A DNA stretch of 64,000 nt from Oharaeibacter diazotrophicus (GTDB taxonomy: Bacteria > Pseudomonadota > Alphaproteobacteria > Rhizobiales > Pleomorphomonadaceae), in assembly GCF_004362745.1 (NCBI RefSeq), contig NZ_SNXY01000008.1:525634-589633 (forward strand), read 5' to 3'. The notes beneath the pieces are model-generated. The model was not told where the DNA came from. It worked only from the letters and a program-made list of their open reading frames with translations, and ran no database searches. Below are positions 33,522-42,276 of the stretch, one piece after another; position 1 is the stretch's first letter; every line of letters starts with the position of its first letter. The position numbers and the translations under genes were made by a program.

Positions 33522-34822
33522 TCGAGCCCCGCGATGGCGCGGGCGAAGTCGCGCGCGGCGAAGGGCTCGAGGTCGTCGACGCTCTCGCCGACGCCGACGA
33601 AGTGGACGGGCAGGCCGAATTTCTGGGCGATCGCAACCAGGATGCCGCCGCGGGCGGTGCCGTCGAGCTTGGTCATGACGAGGCCGGTGACGCCGGCGGT
33701 CTTGCCGAAGACGTCGACCTGGTTGAGCGCGTTCTGGCCGGTGGTGGCGTCGAGCACCAGCAGCACCGAGTGCGGCGCGGTCGGGTCGACCTTGCGGATG
33801 ACGCGGACGACCTTCTCGAGCTCGGCCATCAGCTCGGCCTTGTTCTGGAGCCGGCCGGCGGTGTCGATCATCAGCACGTCGCGGCCCTCGGCGCGCGCCT
33901 CCGTGAGGGCGTCGAAGGCGAGGCCGGCGGCGTCGGAGCCGACCGGGCGGGCGAGCACCGGCACGCCGGTGCGCTCGCCCCAGACCTTGAGCTGGTCGAT
34001 GGCGGCGGCGCGGAAGGTGTCGCCGGCGGCGAGCATCACCGAGCGGCCCTCGGCGCGGTACTTGGCGGCGAGCTTGCCGATGGTGGTGGTCTTGCCCGAG
34101 CCGTTGACGCCGACCACCAGGATTACGTGCGGCTTCAGAGCGCCGTCGAGCACCAGCGGCGCGGCGACCGGGGCGAGCACCTTCTCGACCTCTTCGGCGA
34201 GCACGCCCTTGACCTCGGCGTCGGTGACGTCCTTGCCGTAGCGGCCGGCGGCGAGGCGCTTGGTGATCGCGGTCGCGGTGGCGACGCCGAGGTCGGCCTG
34301 GATCAGGACGTCCTCGAGCTCCTCGAGGGTCTCGTCGTCCAGCTTGCGCTTGGTGAAGATCGCGACGATGCCGGTGCCGATCGCCCCCGACGAGCGGGAG
34401 AGGCCGGCCTTCAGCTTCTGGAACCACGACTGCTTCGGCGCCGGAGCGGGCGGCGGCACGGGAGCGGGCTCGACGGCGCGGGCCGCCAAGGGTGCGGGGG
34501 GGAGAGGCGGCGTCGGCGCGGGGGCGGGCACGACGGGTTCCGCCGCGCGGGCCTCGGGTTCGCGCGGCGTCGCCACGATCGCGGGCGCGGCTTCGGCCGG
34601 CTCGGGGGCGGCCGGCGCGGGCTCGGCCGTCCGGGCTTCGACCGGCTCCGGTTCGGCCGGCTCCGGTTCGGCCGGGCGGACCGGTGCGCCGTCGATGCCG
34701 AAGCCGCCCGGCACCGGGGCGATCGAGGCGGGCAGCGCCGGTTCGGCGGCCGCGTCGGGCGCGGGCGCCGTCTTGCCGCCGAACAGGCGGCTGAAGAATC
34801 CGGGCTTCTTCTCTTCGGCCAT
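33518..34822 (-). CDS. ftsY: Signal recognition particle receptor FtsY
   Basis: GTPase receptor that docks SRP-ribosome complexes at the membrane. The 434-residue protein has an N-terminal FFSRLFGGK amphipathic segment, a long Ala/Pro/Glu-rich A domain (about 18-125), then the NG domain with G1 [22 protein letters not shown] and [10 protein letters not shown]. The operon order is mtaB, ftsY, recQ on the minus strand. Its SRP partner ffh is 8 kb away on the other side of the secreted-protein array. Confidence 0.96.
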
Positions 34823-34859
34823 CGGGCGTTCGATCCTGTCGTGTCGCGCCGGCGGCCGG

Positions 34860-36116
34860 TCAGGCCGCGCGGGCGGTGAGGGCGCGGGCGGTGTGGCCGG
34901 TGACGACGGCCGGGACGATCTCGCCGGGCGCGCCGCGGTCGATCTCGGTCAGGGTGAACTGTTCGGTGCGGCCGAGGCCGGCCTTCTCCACCAGCACGAG
35001 CCGGTGGCGGCCGGTCTCGGCGGCGAAGTGGCGGGCGAGGGCGGCGTCGCCCTTCTCGCGCAGGCGGGCGGCGCGTTCCTTCACCACCGTCTTGTCGACC
35101 TGGGGCATCCGCGCCGCCGGGGTGCCCGGGCGCGGCGAATAGGGGAAGACGTGGAGGTGGGTGAGGCCGCAGGCGTCGACGATGGCGAGCGAGCCGGCGA
35201 ACATCGCCTCCGTCTCGGTCGGGAAGCCGGCGATGACGTCGGCGCCGAACACCATGTCCGGGCGCAGCCGCCGGGCCTCCTCGCAGAAGCGGATCGCGTC
35301 GGCCGAGAGGTGGCGCCGCTTCATCCGCTTCAGGATCAGGTCGTCGCCGTGCTGCAGCGACAGGTGCATGTGCGGCATCAGCCGCTCTTCCTCGGCGATC
35401 GCCCGCATCAGGTCGTCGTCGGCCTCGATCGAGTCGATCGAGGAGATCCTGAGGCGCTTCAGGTCGGGGATCTCGCGCAGGACGGTGCGGGCGAGCCGGC
35501 CGAGCGGCGGCCGTCCCGGCAGGTCGGCGCCGTAGGAGGTGAGGTCGACGCCGGTCAGCACGACCTCGGCGTAGCCGTTCTCGACGAGGCGGCGGATCTG
35601 GCCGACCACGTCGCCCATCGGCACCGAGCGCGAATTGCCCCGGCCGAACGGGATGATGCAGAAGGTGCAGCGGTGGTCGCAGCCGTTCTGGACCTGCACG
35701 AAGGCGCGGGCCCGCCCCTCGAAGCCGTCGACGAGATGCAGCGCGGTCTCGCGCACGCTCATGATGTCGTTGACCCGCGTCTTCTCCTCGGCGGAGACGC
35801 CGAAGTCGGGCAGGGCGCGGTAGGCGGCGGCGTCGGTCTTGTCGGCGTTGCCGACCACGAGGTCGACCTCGGCCATGGCGGCGAAGGCGGCGGGGTCGGT
35901 CTGGGCGGCGCAGCCGGTGACGACGATGCGCGCGCCCGGGTTGTCGCGGCGGGCGCGGCGGATCGCCTGACGGGCCTGGCGCACGGCCTCGCCGGTCACG
36001 GCGCAGGTGTTCACCAGCACCGCGTCGGTGAGGCCCGCCTCGGCGGCCTTCTGCTTCATCACCTCGGACTCGGCCGTGTTGAGGCGGCAGCCGAAGGTGA
36101 TCACCTCGATCGCCAT
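34860..36116 (-). CDS. mtaB: tRNA (N6-threonylcarbamoyladenosine-37) methylthiotransferase MtaB
   Basis: Radical-SAM enzyme converting t6A37 to ms2t6A37 in tRNA. The 418-residue protein has an N-terminal UPF0004 domain with FGCRLN and two further cysteines (NTCAVT, GCAAQ) for the auxiliary cluster, the radical-SAM CDHRCTFC motif (about 146-153), and a C-terminal TRAM-like segment. It is co-directional with ftsY. In other Hyphomicrobiales dapF directly precedes it; here a secreted-protein gene on the opposite strand fills that gap. Confidence 0.94.
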   Translation of the reverse strand: MAIEVITFGCRLNTAESEVMKQKAAEAGLTDAVLVNTCAVTGEAVRQARQAIRRARRDNPGARIVVTGCAAQTDPAAFAAMAEVDLVVGNADKTDAAAYRALPDFGVSAEEKTRVNDIMSVRETALHLVDGFEGRARAFVQVQNGCDHRCTFCIIPFGRGNSRSVPMGDVVGQIRRLVENGYAEVVLTGVDLTSYGADLPGRPPLGRLARTVLREIPDLKRLRISSIDSIEADDDLMRAIAEEERLMPHMHLSLQHGDDLILKRMKRRHLSADAIRFCEEARRLRPDMVFGADVIAGFPTETEAMFAGSLAIVDACGLTHLHVFPYSPRPGTPAARMPQVDKTVVKERAARLREKGDAALARHFAAETGRHRLVLVEKAGLGRTEQFTLTEIDRGAPGEIVPAVVTGHTARALTARAA

Positions 36117-36280
36117 GGCGGGGATCCGTGCTCCCGTTCGCAGGGGTGGGTCGGGCGGTATATGGCGGAAACGGCCGCGGAATGCCAGAGTGGAGCGCTC
36201 CCGCGTGCGTCCGGCGGACCGTAAGGGGGCATGGGACGCCGGCCGGGGCCGGCGTCGCCGCGTTCCGGGGGGATCGTCAC

Positions 36281-36754
36281 ATGCACCGCATCGCCGCCAC
36301 CGCCGTCGTCGCCATCGCCGCCGCGCTCGCGGCCCTGCCGGCCGTCGCCGGGCCGGTGCCGGATCCGCCGGTGTACTTCGGCGCCACGATGCAGCAGCGC
36401 TCCTACGCCTCGTGCACGCCCGCCAACGCCTGCTCCGTCGCCTTCTCGCCGGTGGCGGCGGGCCACCAGATGATGGTCACGGACGTCAGCTGCGACGCGC
36501 AGGTCTTCTCGTCGACCTTCTACGTGGTCCAGTCGCTGCTCCGCCTGACGAGCGCCGGCGGCGGGTCGTCGGGCCGTGCGGCCTACCTGACGCCGATCCA
36601 GATGGCTTCCACGGCCGGCATCAAGCACTATCGGCTGTCGGAGCCGGTCAAGCTGGTCGTCAACGCCGGCGAGACGCCGCAGCTGTCGATCGCGCTCAAC
36701 GGCACCGCCTCCACCGTGATGCTCGACTGCACGCTCACCGCATCGGTGCGCTGA
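36281..36754 (+). CDS. Four-cysteine secreted protein, array member A
   Basis: A 157-residue exported protein of the family described across 36-43 kb. Signal peptide about 1-22 (ending AVAG). Cysteines follow C-x5-C-x19-C (CTPANAC, then VTDVSC) with a fourth near the C-terminus (MLDC). It is the most divergent intact member: [15 protein letters not shown] replaces the usual AVPAGKTL core, and the C-terminus lacks the GVLK ending. It lies between mtaB and dapF on the opposite strand, and its last 20 bases overlap the 3' end of convergent dapF. Function unknown. Confidence 0.75.
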   Translation: MHRIAATAVVAIAAALAALPAVAGPVPDPPVYFGATMQQRSYASCTPANACSVAFSPVAAGHQMMVTDVSCDAQVFSSTFYVVQSLLRLTSAGGGSSGRAAYLTPIQMASTAGIKHYRLSEPVKLVVNAGETPQLSIALNGTASTVMLDCTLTASVR

Positions 36755-37622
36755 GACCCGCCCCGGTCGACACCGCGAACACGGCCGCCGGCACGGCGCC
36801 GTCGTATTCGTGTTCCGCCGGGCCGGTCATCAGGATGCGGTCGGCGTCGGTCCAGGTGATCACGAGATCGCCGCCGGGCAGCGACACCGTCACCGTCCGC
36901 CCGGTCCGACGCGTGCGCGCGGCCGAGACGGCGGCGGCACAGGCGGCCGAGCCGCAGGCGCGGGTCAGGCCGGCACCGCGCTCCCACACCTTCAGCGTCA
37001 GCGCGTCCGGGGCCGTGACGTGCGCCAGCGAGATGTTGGCGCGCTCGGGGAACAGCGGGTGGTTCTCGAGCATCGGCCCGATCCGGCCGAGGTCGAGTGC
37101 CTCGACGTCGTCGACCCAGAAGATCGCGTGGGGATTGCCGACGTTGACCACGGACGGCGAGTGCAGGATCGGCGCGTCGATCGGGCCGATCTGCAGTTCG
37201 ATCGCGCGCGTGTCGTGGAACGGTTCGGCGAGCGGGATGTCGGCCCAGCCGAACTTCGGCGTGCCCATGTCGACGGTGACGGCGCCGTCGCCGGCGTCGG
37301 TGCAGACGAGCAGGCCGGCGCGGCTCTGGAGCAGGACGCGGCTCGCACCGGTGCGGGCGAACTCGCGGGCGGCGACGCAGCGCGTGCCGTTGCCGCAGGC
37401 GAAGGATTCCGAACCGTCGACGTTGAAGATCCGCATCGCCGCCGCGGTGCCGGGCGTCACCGGGTCGTAGAGCACCATCATCTGGTCGAACCAGCCGCCG
37501 GGCAGCGCCGCGATCGCGCGGGCGGCGGCGGCGTCGACCCGTTCGGGCCGGCCGCGCAGGTCGAGCACGACGATCTCGTTGCCGATGCCGTTCATCTTCA
37601 CGAAGGAGAGGTCGCCGCCCAT
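36735..37622 (-). CDS. dapF: Diaminopimelate epimerase
   Basis: Converts LL- to meso-diaminopimelate for lysine and peptidoglycan synthesis, using two cysteines as acid/base. The 295-residue protein shows both: ACGNGTRC (Cys76) and ACGSAAC (about 226). The start [21 protein letters not shown] is the family's N-terminus; the long upstream extension is unconserved. The usual dapF-mtaB-ftsY order is kept, but a 600-base gap with an opposing gene now separates dapF from mtaB. Its stop lies inside the 3' end of gene A. Confidence 0.95.
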   Translation of the reverse strand: MGGDLSFVKMNGIGNEIVVLDLRGRPERVDAAAARAIAALPGGWFDQMMVLYDPVTPGTAAAMRIFNVDGSESFACGNGTRCVAAREFARTGASRVLLQSRAGLLVCTDAGDGAVTVDMGTPKFGWADIPLAEPFHDTRAIELQIGPIDAPILHSPSVVNVGNPHAIFWVDDVEALDLGRIGPMLENHPLFPERANISLAHVTAPDALTLKVWERGAGLTRACGSAACAAAVSAARTRRTGRTVTVSLPGGDLVITWTDADRILMTGPAEHEYDGAVPAAVFAVSTGAGLSAPMR

Positions 37623-37800
37623 GTCGCCGCCGGATGTCGAGGTCGTCAGGTTTTCTTCTAACCGGTTTGCCGCGCCGCCAGAAGCCCGGCCGTCGCCGGT
37701 CGGTCCGTAAGGAGATGGTGCAACCCGGGCGGGCGCGCAACGACCGTTCCGGTCGGCCGGCTCCCGCCCCGGTGCGAAAACCCGAACCGAGGGAAGACCC

Positions 37801-38256
37801 ATGACCCGCTCGACCACCGCGGCGCTCGCCGCCACCGTCCTCCTCGCCGCCGCCGGTTCCGCCGCGGCCGCCCCGACCATCGCCGGCGCCTACTACCAGG
37901 AACAGACGCTCAAGCTCTGCAGCGGCGTCTCCGCCTGCGAACTCATGTTCACCGCCGTTCCCGCCGGCAAGTCGCTGATCCTCACCGACGTCGCCTGCGT
38001 CGCCACGATGACGTCGTCGAGCACGCTGTCGGCCCTCTCGGTGTCCTCGCGCACCGCCGCCAACGTCCTGGTGGCGCGTACGAGCTACCCGACCGCCACC
38101 ACGCTGTCGGTGGTCGGCGGCATCCGGCGCTACCAGGCCCAGGCCGAACTCACCCACATCGTCGCCGCACAGGAGAGGCCGCGCGTCTATGTGGAAGCGA
38201 ATCCGGCGCCGGCGTCCTTCGTGGCGCAGTGCTCGATCTCCGGCCTGCTGCAGTGA
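37801..38256 (+). CDS. Four-cysteine secreted protein, array member B
   Basis: A 151-residue exported protein, divergent from dapF. Signal peptide about 1-23 (SAAAA). Cysteines: CSGVSAC, LTDVAC, and QCSISGLLQ at the end. The core [16 protein letters not shown] is the family signature. The middle region ([19 protein letters not shown]) and the C-terminal [17 protein letters not shown] differ from members C-F but are nearly repeated in the pseudogene at 40897-41316, which marks that pseudogene as a B/F hybrid. A GAGGGAAG ribosome-binding site is well placed. Confidence 0.8.
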   Translation: MTRSTTAALAATVLLAAAGSAAAAPTIAGAYYQEQTLKLCSGVSACELMFTAVPAGKSLILTDVACVATMTSSSTLSALSVSSRTAANVLVARTSYPTATTLSVVGGIRRYQAQAELTHIVAAQERPRVYVEANPAPASFVAQCSISGLLQ

Positions 38257-38324
38257 CGGTCGGGCCGCCGCCCTGCGGCGGCGATGCCTGATGCACCTGA
38301 TCCACGGCCCCGGTTCTGCGACCG

Positions 38325-38434
38325 TTCTGAAACGAATGAAACGGAACCGGGCGCCGTGGTGTCCACGGGACGAAACGCGGGGCGCCTAGGGTTCTCTCAC
38401 GGCCGGCCGAGACGGACCACGGGTCCCGGGGCCG
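38325..38434 (+). repeat. Duplicated upstream block, copy 1
   Basis: About 110 bases upstream of gene C recur, with substitutions and small indels, upstream of gene H at 41402-41513. Both copies begin TTCTGAAACGAATGAAACGG, contain GTCCACGGG, GAAACG and TTCTCTCAC, and end CGGGGCCG. The 3' ends of gene B and of the pseudogene just before the blocks are also near-identical, so the duplicated unit ran from the end of one gene into the start of the next. It probably carries the promoter of genes C and H. Confidence 0.75.
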
Positions 38435-38517
38435 GCGAACAGAACCCGCTTCGACACCCCGCACCACCCGGCGCCGGCCCGTCCGCCAGCGCCCCACCCG
38501 TTCCGAAGGACACGACC

Positions 38518-38982
38518 GTGACCATCGCCCGCACCACCTTCGCCGCCGCCCTCGCGACCCTCGCGCTCGGCATCGCCGTCCCCCACGCCTCCGCCGCCCC
38601 GATCGTCGTCGGTACCGACTACGCCGAGCGCTCGATGGGCAGCTGCCCCAACAAGGCGGAGTGCACCGTCACGTTCAGCGCCGTCCCGGCGGGCAAGTCG
38701 CTCGTCGTCACGGATGTCAGCTGCAGGGGGCAGATCCCGGTCAACAAGAAGCTCGTCAGTCTCCAGATGACCAGCGCTAAGCCGGACGGTTATTACAATT
38801 ACATCGACAACGTCATCGAATTCAATACTCCGGTTCCGAACGGTCTCTACAACGCCTACCAGGGTCATCAGCAGATGCGCTTCGTGATCTTCGCGGGCGA
38901 GAAGCCGATCGTGACCAATCTCAGGGCCGATTTCGTCGGCGAGAATTTCCTCGTCTGCTCGATCGTCGGCATCCTGAAGTGA
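38518..38982 (+). CDS. Four-cysteine secreted protein, array member C
   Basis: A 154-residue exported protein starting at a GTG within ACGACCGTGACC, a position where close paralogues D and E have ATG. Signal peptide about 1-26 (PHASA). Cysteines: CPNKAEC, VTDVSC and VCSIVGILK. C, D and E share MTIAR...FAAALATLA leaders and the C-terminal half GHQQMRFVIFAGEKP, and are clearly recent duplicates. The coding sequence around 38790-38840 is AT-richer than the array average. A hairpin follows the stop at 38991-39017. Confidence 0.82.
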   Translation: MTIARTTFAAALATLALGIAVPHASAAPIVVGTDYAERSMGSCPNKAECTVTFSAVPAGKSLVVTDVSCRGQIPVNKKLVSLQMTSAKPDGYYNYIDNVIEFNTPVPNGLYNAYQGHQQMRFVIFAGEKPIVTNLRADFVGENFLVCSIVGILK

Positions 38983-38990
38983 ACTTCGAC

Positions 38991-39017
38991 GCGGCGCGAC
39001 CGGAGGGGTCGTGCCGC
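38991..39017 (+). terminator. Hairpin after array gene C
   Basis: 11-bp stem GCGGCGCGACC / GGTCGTGCCGC with one G-T pair, starting 8 bases after the stop. No T-run follows, so it may be a Rho-type or processing hairpin. The equivalent position after gene D has a related perfect stem. Confidence 0.45.
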
Positions 39018-39155
39018 GTGCGGACGAAACACGCCGCGCCCGACCCGATGCACCGCCACGACGGACATCGATTTCCGGACCCGCCCGGTCCGATCCGCGA
39101 ACCATCCGGCGCCAGCCGTCTCCGGCGCGCCCCCGAACATCCAGAGGACACCACC

Positions 39156-39620
39156 ATGACCATCGCCCGCTCCGCCTTCGCCGCCGCCCTGGCCACGCTC
39201 GCCTTCGGCGCCGCCGTCCCCCACGCCTCCGCCGCCGCGACCATCGTGGGCAGCGACTACAACGACCGCGTCCTCGCCAACTGCTACGGCAAGGCCGAGT
39301 GCGCCGCTTCCTTCAGCGCCGTCCCGGCCGGCAAGACGCTCGTCGTCACCGACGCCAGCTGCCGGGGCTCCATGCCCAACGACCAGAAGCTGGTGTACCT
39401 GCAGCTGAACAGCCTCAAGGCCAACGGAAGCTACAACTACATCGACAGCGTCATCGCGTTCGGCAATCAGATCACGAACGGACTCGACAACACCTACCAG
39501 GCTCACCAGGAGATGCGCTTCGTGGTCTACGCCGGCGAAAAGCCGGTCGCGAGCACTCTCAAGGACAAGTCCGCCGGCAACAACTACATGGTCTGCTCGA
39601 TCGTCGGCGTCCTGAAGTGA
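39156..39620 (+). CDS. Four-cysteine secreted protein, array member D
   Basis: A 154-residue exported protein, same length as C and E. Signal peptide about 1-26. Cysteines: CYGKAEC, VTDASC and VCSIVGVLK. The core FSAVPAGKTLVVTDASC and C-terminal HQEMRFVVYAGEKPV match C and E. GAGGA precedes the ATG by 8 bases. The intergenic gap from C is 173 bases, enough for a separate promoter, though none is obvious. Confidence 0.83.
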   Translation: MTIARSAFAAALATLAFGAAVPHASAAATIVGSDYNDRVLANCYGKAECAASFSAVPAGKTLVVTDASCRGSMPNDQKLVYLQLNSLKANGSYNYIDSVIAFGNQITNGLDNTYQAHQEMRFVVYAGEKPVASTLKDKSAGNNYMVCSIVGVLK

Positions 39621-39628
39621 CCTTCGGC

Positions 39629-39655
39629 GCGGCGCGGCCGAACGGGCCGCGCCGC
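39629..39655 (+). terminator. Hairpin after array gene D
   Basis: Perfect 11-bp stem GCGGCGCGGCC / GGCCGCGCCGC with a 5-base loop, 8 bases after the stop, without a T-run. Homologous in position to the hairpin after gene C. Confidence 0.5.
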
Positions 39656-39861
39656 GACGATCCGCGGTCGGCTCGACGTGCGACCGGTCGCGGCATCGGC
39701 GAGGGGAGGGGGCGCCGCCCGGTTCGGGTCGCGAGGGGAGCACCGACCAGACCGTAAGTGTCCGACGACACCGACGCGACGGACCGGAACCGGTCCGGCC
39801 TCGGCAACCGTCCGGCGCCGTCCGATCCCGGTGCGCCGCGCGACATTCGGAGCACGACATC

Positions 39862-40326
39862 ATGACCATCGCCCGCGCCACCTTCGCCGCCGCCCTCGCG
39901 ACCCTCGCGCTCGGCGCCGCCGTCCCCCACGCCTCCGCCACCCCGATCGTCGTCGGCAGCGACTATGCGGAACGCCTGCAGGGCAGCTGCTACGGCAAGG
40001 ACCAGTGCGCCATCAACTTCAGCGCCATCCCGGCCGGCAAGACCCTCGTCGTCACCGACGTGAGCTGCAGCGGCCAGATGCCCTACGACCAGAATCTCGT
40101 CCTCCTGCAGCTGCTGAGCCTGAAGACCAACGGCACCTACGCCTTCCTCAACAGCATCATCGAGTTCGGCCCGCAGGTGGTGAACGGCCTCTACAACACG
40201 TTCCAGGCCCATCAGCAGATGCGCTACGTCGTCTACGCCGGCGAGAAGCCGGTGGTCGCCAACCTCAAGAACAAGTTCGTCGGCGAGAACTACTACAGCT
40301 GCTCCATCGTGGGCGTCCTGAAATGA
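39862..40326 (+). CDS. Four-cysteine secreted protein, array member E
   Basis: A 154-residue exported protein. Signal peptide about 1-26 (PHASA). Cysteines: CYGKDQC, VTDVSC and SCSIVGVLK. The mature part is closest to D (DYAERLQGSCYGKDQC against DYNDRVLANCYGKAEC). It ends 62 bases before gene F, the shortest gap in the array, so E and F may share a transcript. Function unknown; no catalytic motif is visible. Confidence 0.83.
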   Translation: MTIARATFAAALATLALGAAVPHASATPIVVGSDYAERLQGSCYGKDQCAINFSAIPAGKTLVVTDVSCSGQMPYDQNLVLLQLLSLKTNGTYAFLNSIIEFGPQVVNGLYNTFQAHQQMRYVVYAGEKPVVANLKNKFVGENYYSCSIVGVLK

Positions 40327-40388
40327 GTTTCGTGGCGTCACTGCCGGACCGGCCGTGGCCCGCCGACCAAATCCGAGTAGGAAACGCC

Positions 40389-40835
40389 ATGATCCGCAAG
40401 ACCGTCCTCGCCGCGGCGCTCGCCGCTGCCTCCGTCGCCCCCGCCGCCGCCGCCCCGACCATCATCGGCGTCGAGTATCTCGAGCGCGTCTACGGCGGCT
40501 GCTACAACGCCTCCATGTGCGTCGTGAAGGGCACGGCGATCCCCGCCGGCAAGACGCTGTTCGTCACCGACGTCAGCTGCGTGGTCAAGATCGCGCCCGA
40601 CCAGACCCTGTTGACGCTCGATCTCGCCAGCCGCAAGGCCGACGAAGCCTACACCGGCCTGTCGGCGGCGCTGCAGCCGCAGTACATGGGCATCACCTCG
40701 GTGCGCTACTATCAGGCTCACCAGCAGATGCGCTTCGTCGTGTTCCCCGGCGAGAAGCCGGTGATCGACGTGATCAAGAGCAAGGCACCCGGCGACAACT
40801 TCGCCGACTGCACCATCGTCGGCGTGCTGAAGTGA
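40389..40835 (+). CDS. Four-cysteine secreted protein, array member F
   Basis: A 148-residue exported protein with a shorter leader (MIRKTVLAAALAAASVAPAAAA). Cysteines: CYNASMC, VTDVSC and DCTIVGVLK. The C-terminal half (HQQMRFVVFPGEKPV) groups it with C-E. The ribosome-binding site TAGGAAA is 5 bases from the ATG. The whole F unit, including about 60 bases of upstream spacer, is repeated immediately downstream as the 5' part of the pseudogene. Confidence 0.82.
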   Translation: MIRKTVLAAALAAASVAPAAAAPTIIGVEYLERVYGGCYNASMCVVKGTAIPAGKTLFVTDVSCVVKIAPDQTLLTLDLASRKADEAYTGLSAALQPQYMGITSVRYYQAHQQMRFVVFPGEKPVIDVIKSKAPGDNFADCTIVGVLK

Positions 40836-40896
40836 GCTTCGTGTGGCACGGCCGGACCGATCGTGCCGCGTCGACCGGAGCCGGGTAGGCAACGCC

Positions 40897-41316
40897 ACGA
40901 TCCGCAAGACTGTCGCAGCCGCGGCCACCGTCGCCTCGGCCGCCATGGCGCCGACCCGCGTCGATGTCGAGTATCCCGAGCGCATCTACGGCGGCGGCTG
41001 GAACGCCGGCATGTGCGTCTTCCAGGGCGCGGCCGTGTCCCGGCCGGCAAGACGCCGATCCTCACCGACGTCGCCTGCCTCGCCACGACGAGCACGCTGT
41101 CGACCGTCTCGGTGGCCGGCGCCAACGTGTTGGTTGCGCGCACCAGCTCCCCCAACGCCCCCGGTTCCAATCGTCGGCGGCACCCGCCGCCATCCGGCCG
41201 GGGCCGATCTCGCGCACATCGTAATCGGGCGGAGAAAGCCGCGCGTCTGCGCTGAGGCGAACCCGGCGCCGGCGTCCTTCGTGGCGCAATGCTCGATCTC
41301 AGGCCTGCCGCAGTGA
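40897..41316 (+). pseudogene. Broken chimeric array member G (F-like 5' half, B-like 3' half)
   Basis: Aligns to gene F at its start but the ATG is ACG (40897-40899) and the ribosome-binding site is changed. The first cysteine is lost (GGGWNAGMC against GGCYNASMC). Two extra bases near 41034-41046 (GCCGTGTCCCGG against GCCGTTCCCG in gene B) shift the frame; a compensating change near 41160 restores it for the ending [20 protein letters not shown], which is almost identical to gene B. Three lesions make it a clear pseudogene formed by recombination between F- and B-type members. Confidence 0.85.
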
Positions 41317-41401
41317 GGATCGGGTTGCCGATCCCGCGGTGCCCGCGCCCGAAGCAGTTGCTCCAAGACCGCGGCTACGCACCCATGCGGCTACGCACCC
41401 A

Positions 41402-41513
41402 TTCTGAAACGAATGAAACGGAGCCGGGCGCTGCGGCGTCCACGGGGCGAAACGGTGGCGGCCCAGGATTCTCTCACACCGGTCCGACACGGACCGAGAG
41501 TCCCCCGGGGCCG
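41402..41513 (+). repeat. Duplicated upstream block, copy 2
   Basis: Second copy of the block at 38325-38434, within the 317-base gap between pseudogene G and gene H. The rest of the gap (41317-41401 and 41514-41633) has no gene. Its last bases, CCCGAAGGACAACGACCGTG, parallel the ribosome-binding region and GTG start of gene C. Confidence 0.75.
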
Positions 41514-41633
41514 TCAGAGCGGACCGCATCCGCTCGACGACCCCGAACAGACGAACCGTGACCGGTCCGGCACCGGCATCGACGCAGCGCCATCCGGTCC
41601 TGCGCGCCCTACGACACCCGAAGGACAACGACC

Positions 41634-42083
41634 GTGACAATAACAGCCCGTGCCGCCCTCGCAGTCGCCCTCGCGCTCGGCGCCGCCGTTCCCCACGCCA
41701 CTGCGGCGACCATCGCCGCCGGCTATTACATGGAACAGAGGGTCAACAGCTGCGCCCAGCGCGACTTGTGCTTCCTGAATTTCTCGGCCGTGCCGGCCGG
41801 CAAGACACTTATCCTGACCGACGTCAGCTGCACGGCGAGCGTCGGCAGCGGCTCGGTCCTGGTCGCGACGCAGGTGGCACGAAGCGGCGACGGCGATCAT
41901 TCCGGACGGCGCCCGATCCCACCCGTGTTCACCTACCAAAACGGGCAGGATCGCAATTATCAGCTGCAGACCAAGACCATGCTGATCGTGCAGGCGGGGC
42001 AGGTTCCCTGGATTGCCACGAATTACAGCGCCAAGGCGAACAGCTTGATCGTGGACTGCACCATCGCCGGGGTGCTCAAGTAG
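41634..42083 (+). CDS. Four-cysteine secreted protein, array member H
   Basis: A 149-residue exported protein with a GTG start in the same context as gene C (ACGACCGTGAC). The leader (MTITARAALAVALALGAAVPHA) resembles C-E, but the mature part (ATIAAGYYMEQRVNSC, QTKTMLIVQAGQVPW, DCTIAGVLK) resembles gene I. Together with the duplicated upstream block this suggests a swap in which an I-type mature domain acquired a C-type promoter and leader. Cysteines: CAQRDLC, LTDVSC, DCTIAG. Confidence 0.82.
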   Translation: MTITARAALAVALALGAAVPHATAATIAAGYYMEQRVNSCAQRDLCFLNFSAVPAGKTLILTDVSCTASVGSGSVLVATQVARSGDGDHSGRRPIPPVFTYQNGQDRNYQLQTKTMLIVQAGQVPWIATNYSAKANSLIVDCTIAGVLK

Positions 42084-42276
42084 TCGCCCTCGAGACGGAA
42101 CCGACGTGAAGATCGCCGCGACGCACTCGCGATCTCCGATGCGGGAACCGTGACCGCGGGCCGGAGCCTGTCGGCCCTTCCCCGTGCATCCGTCGTCGGC
42201 CCCGCGGCATCCACGCCTCGACCGGCGGTATTCGACGGTCCCCAGATCACACCTTTCGCTCGGAATCGAGAAAAAC

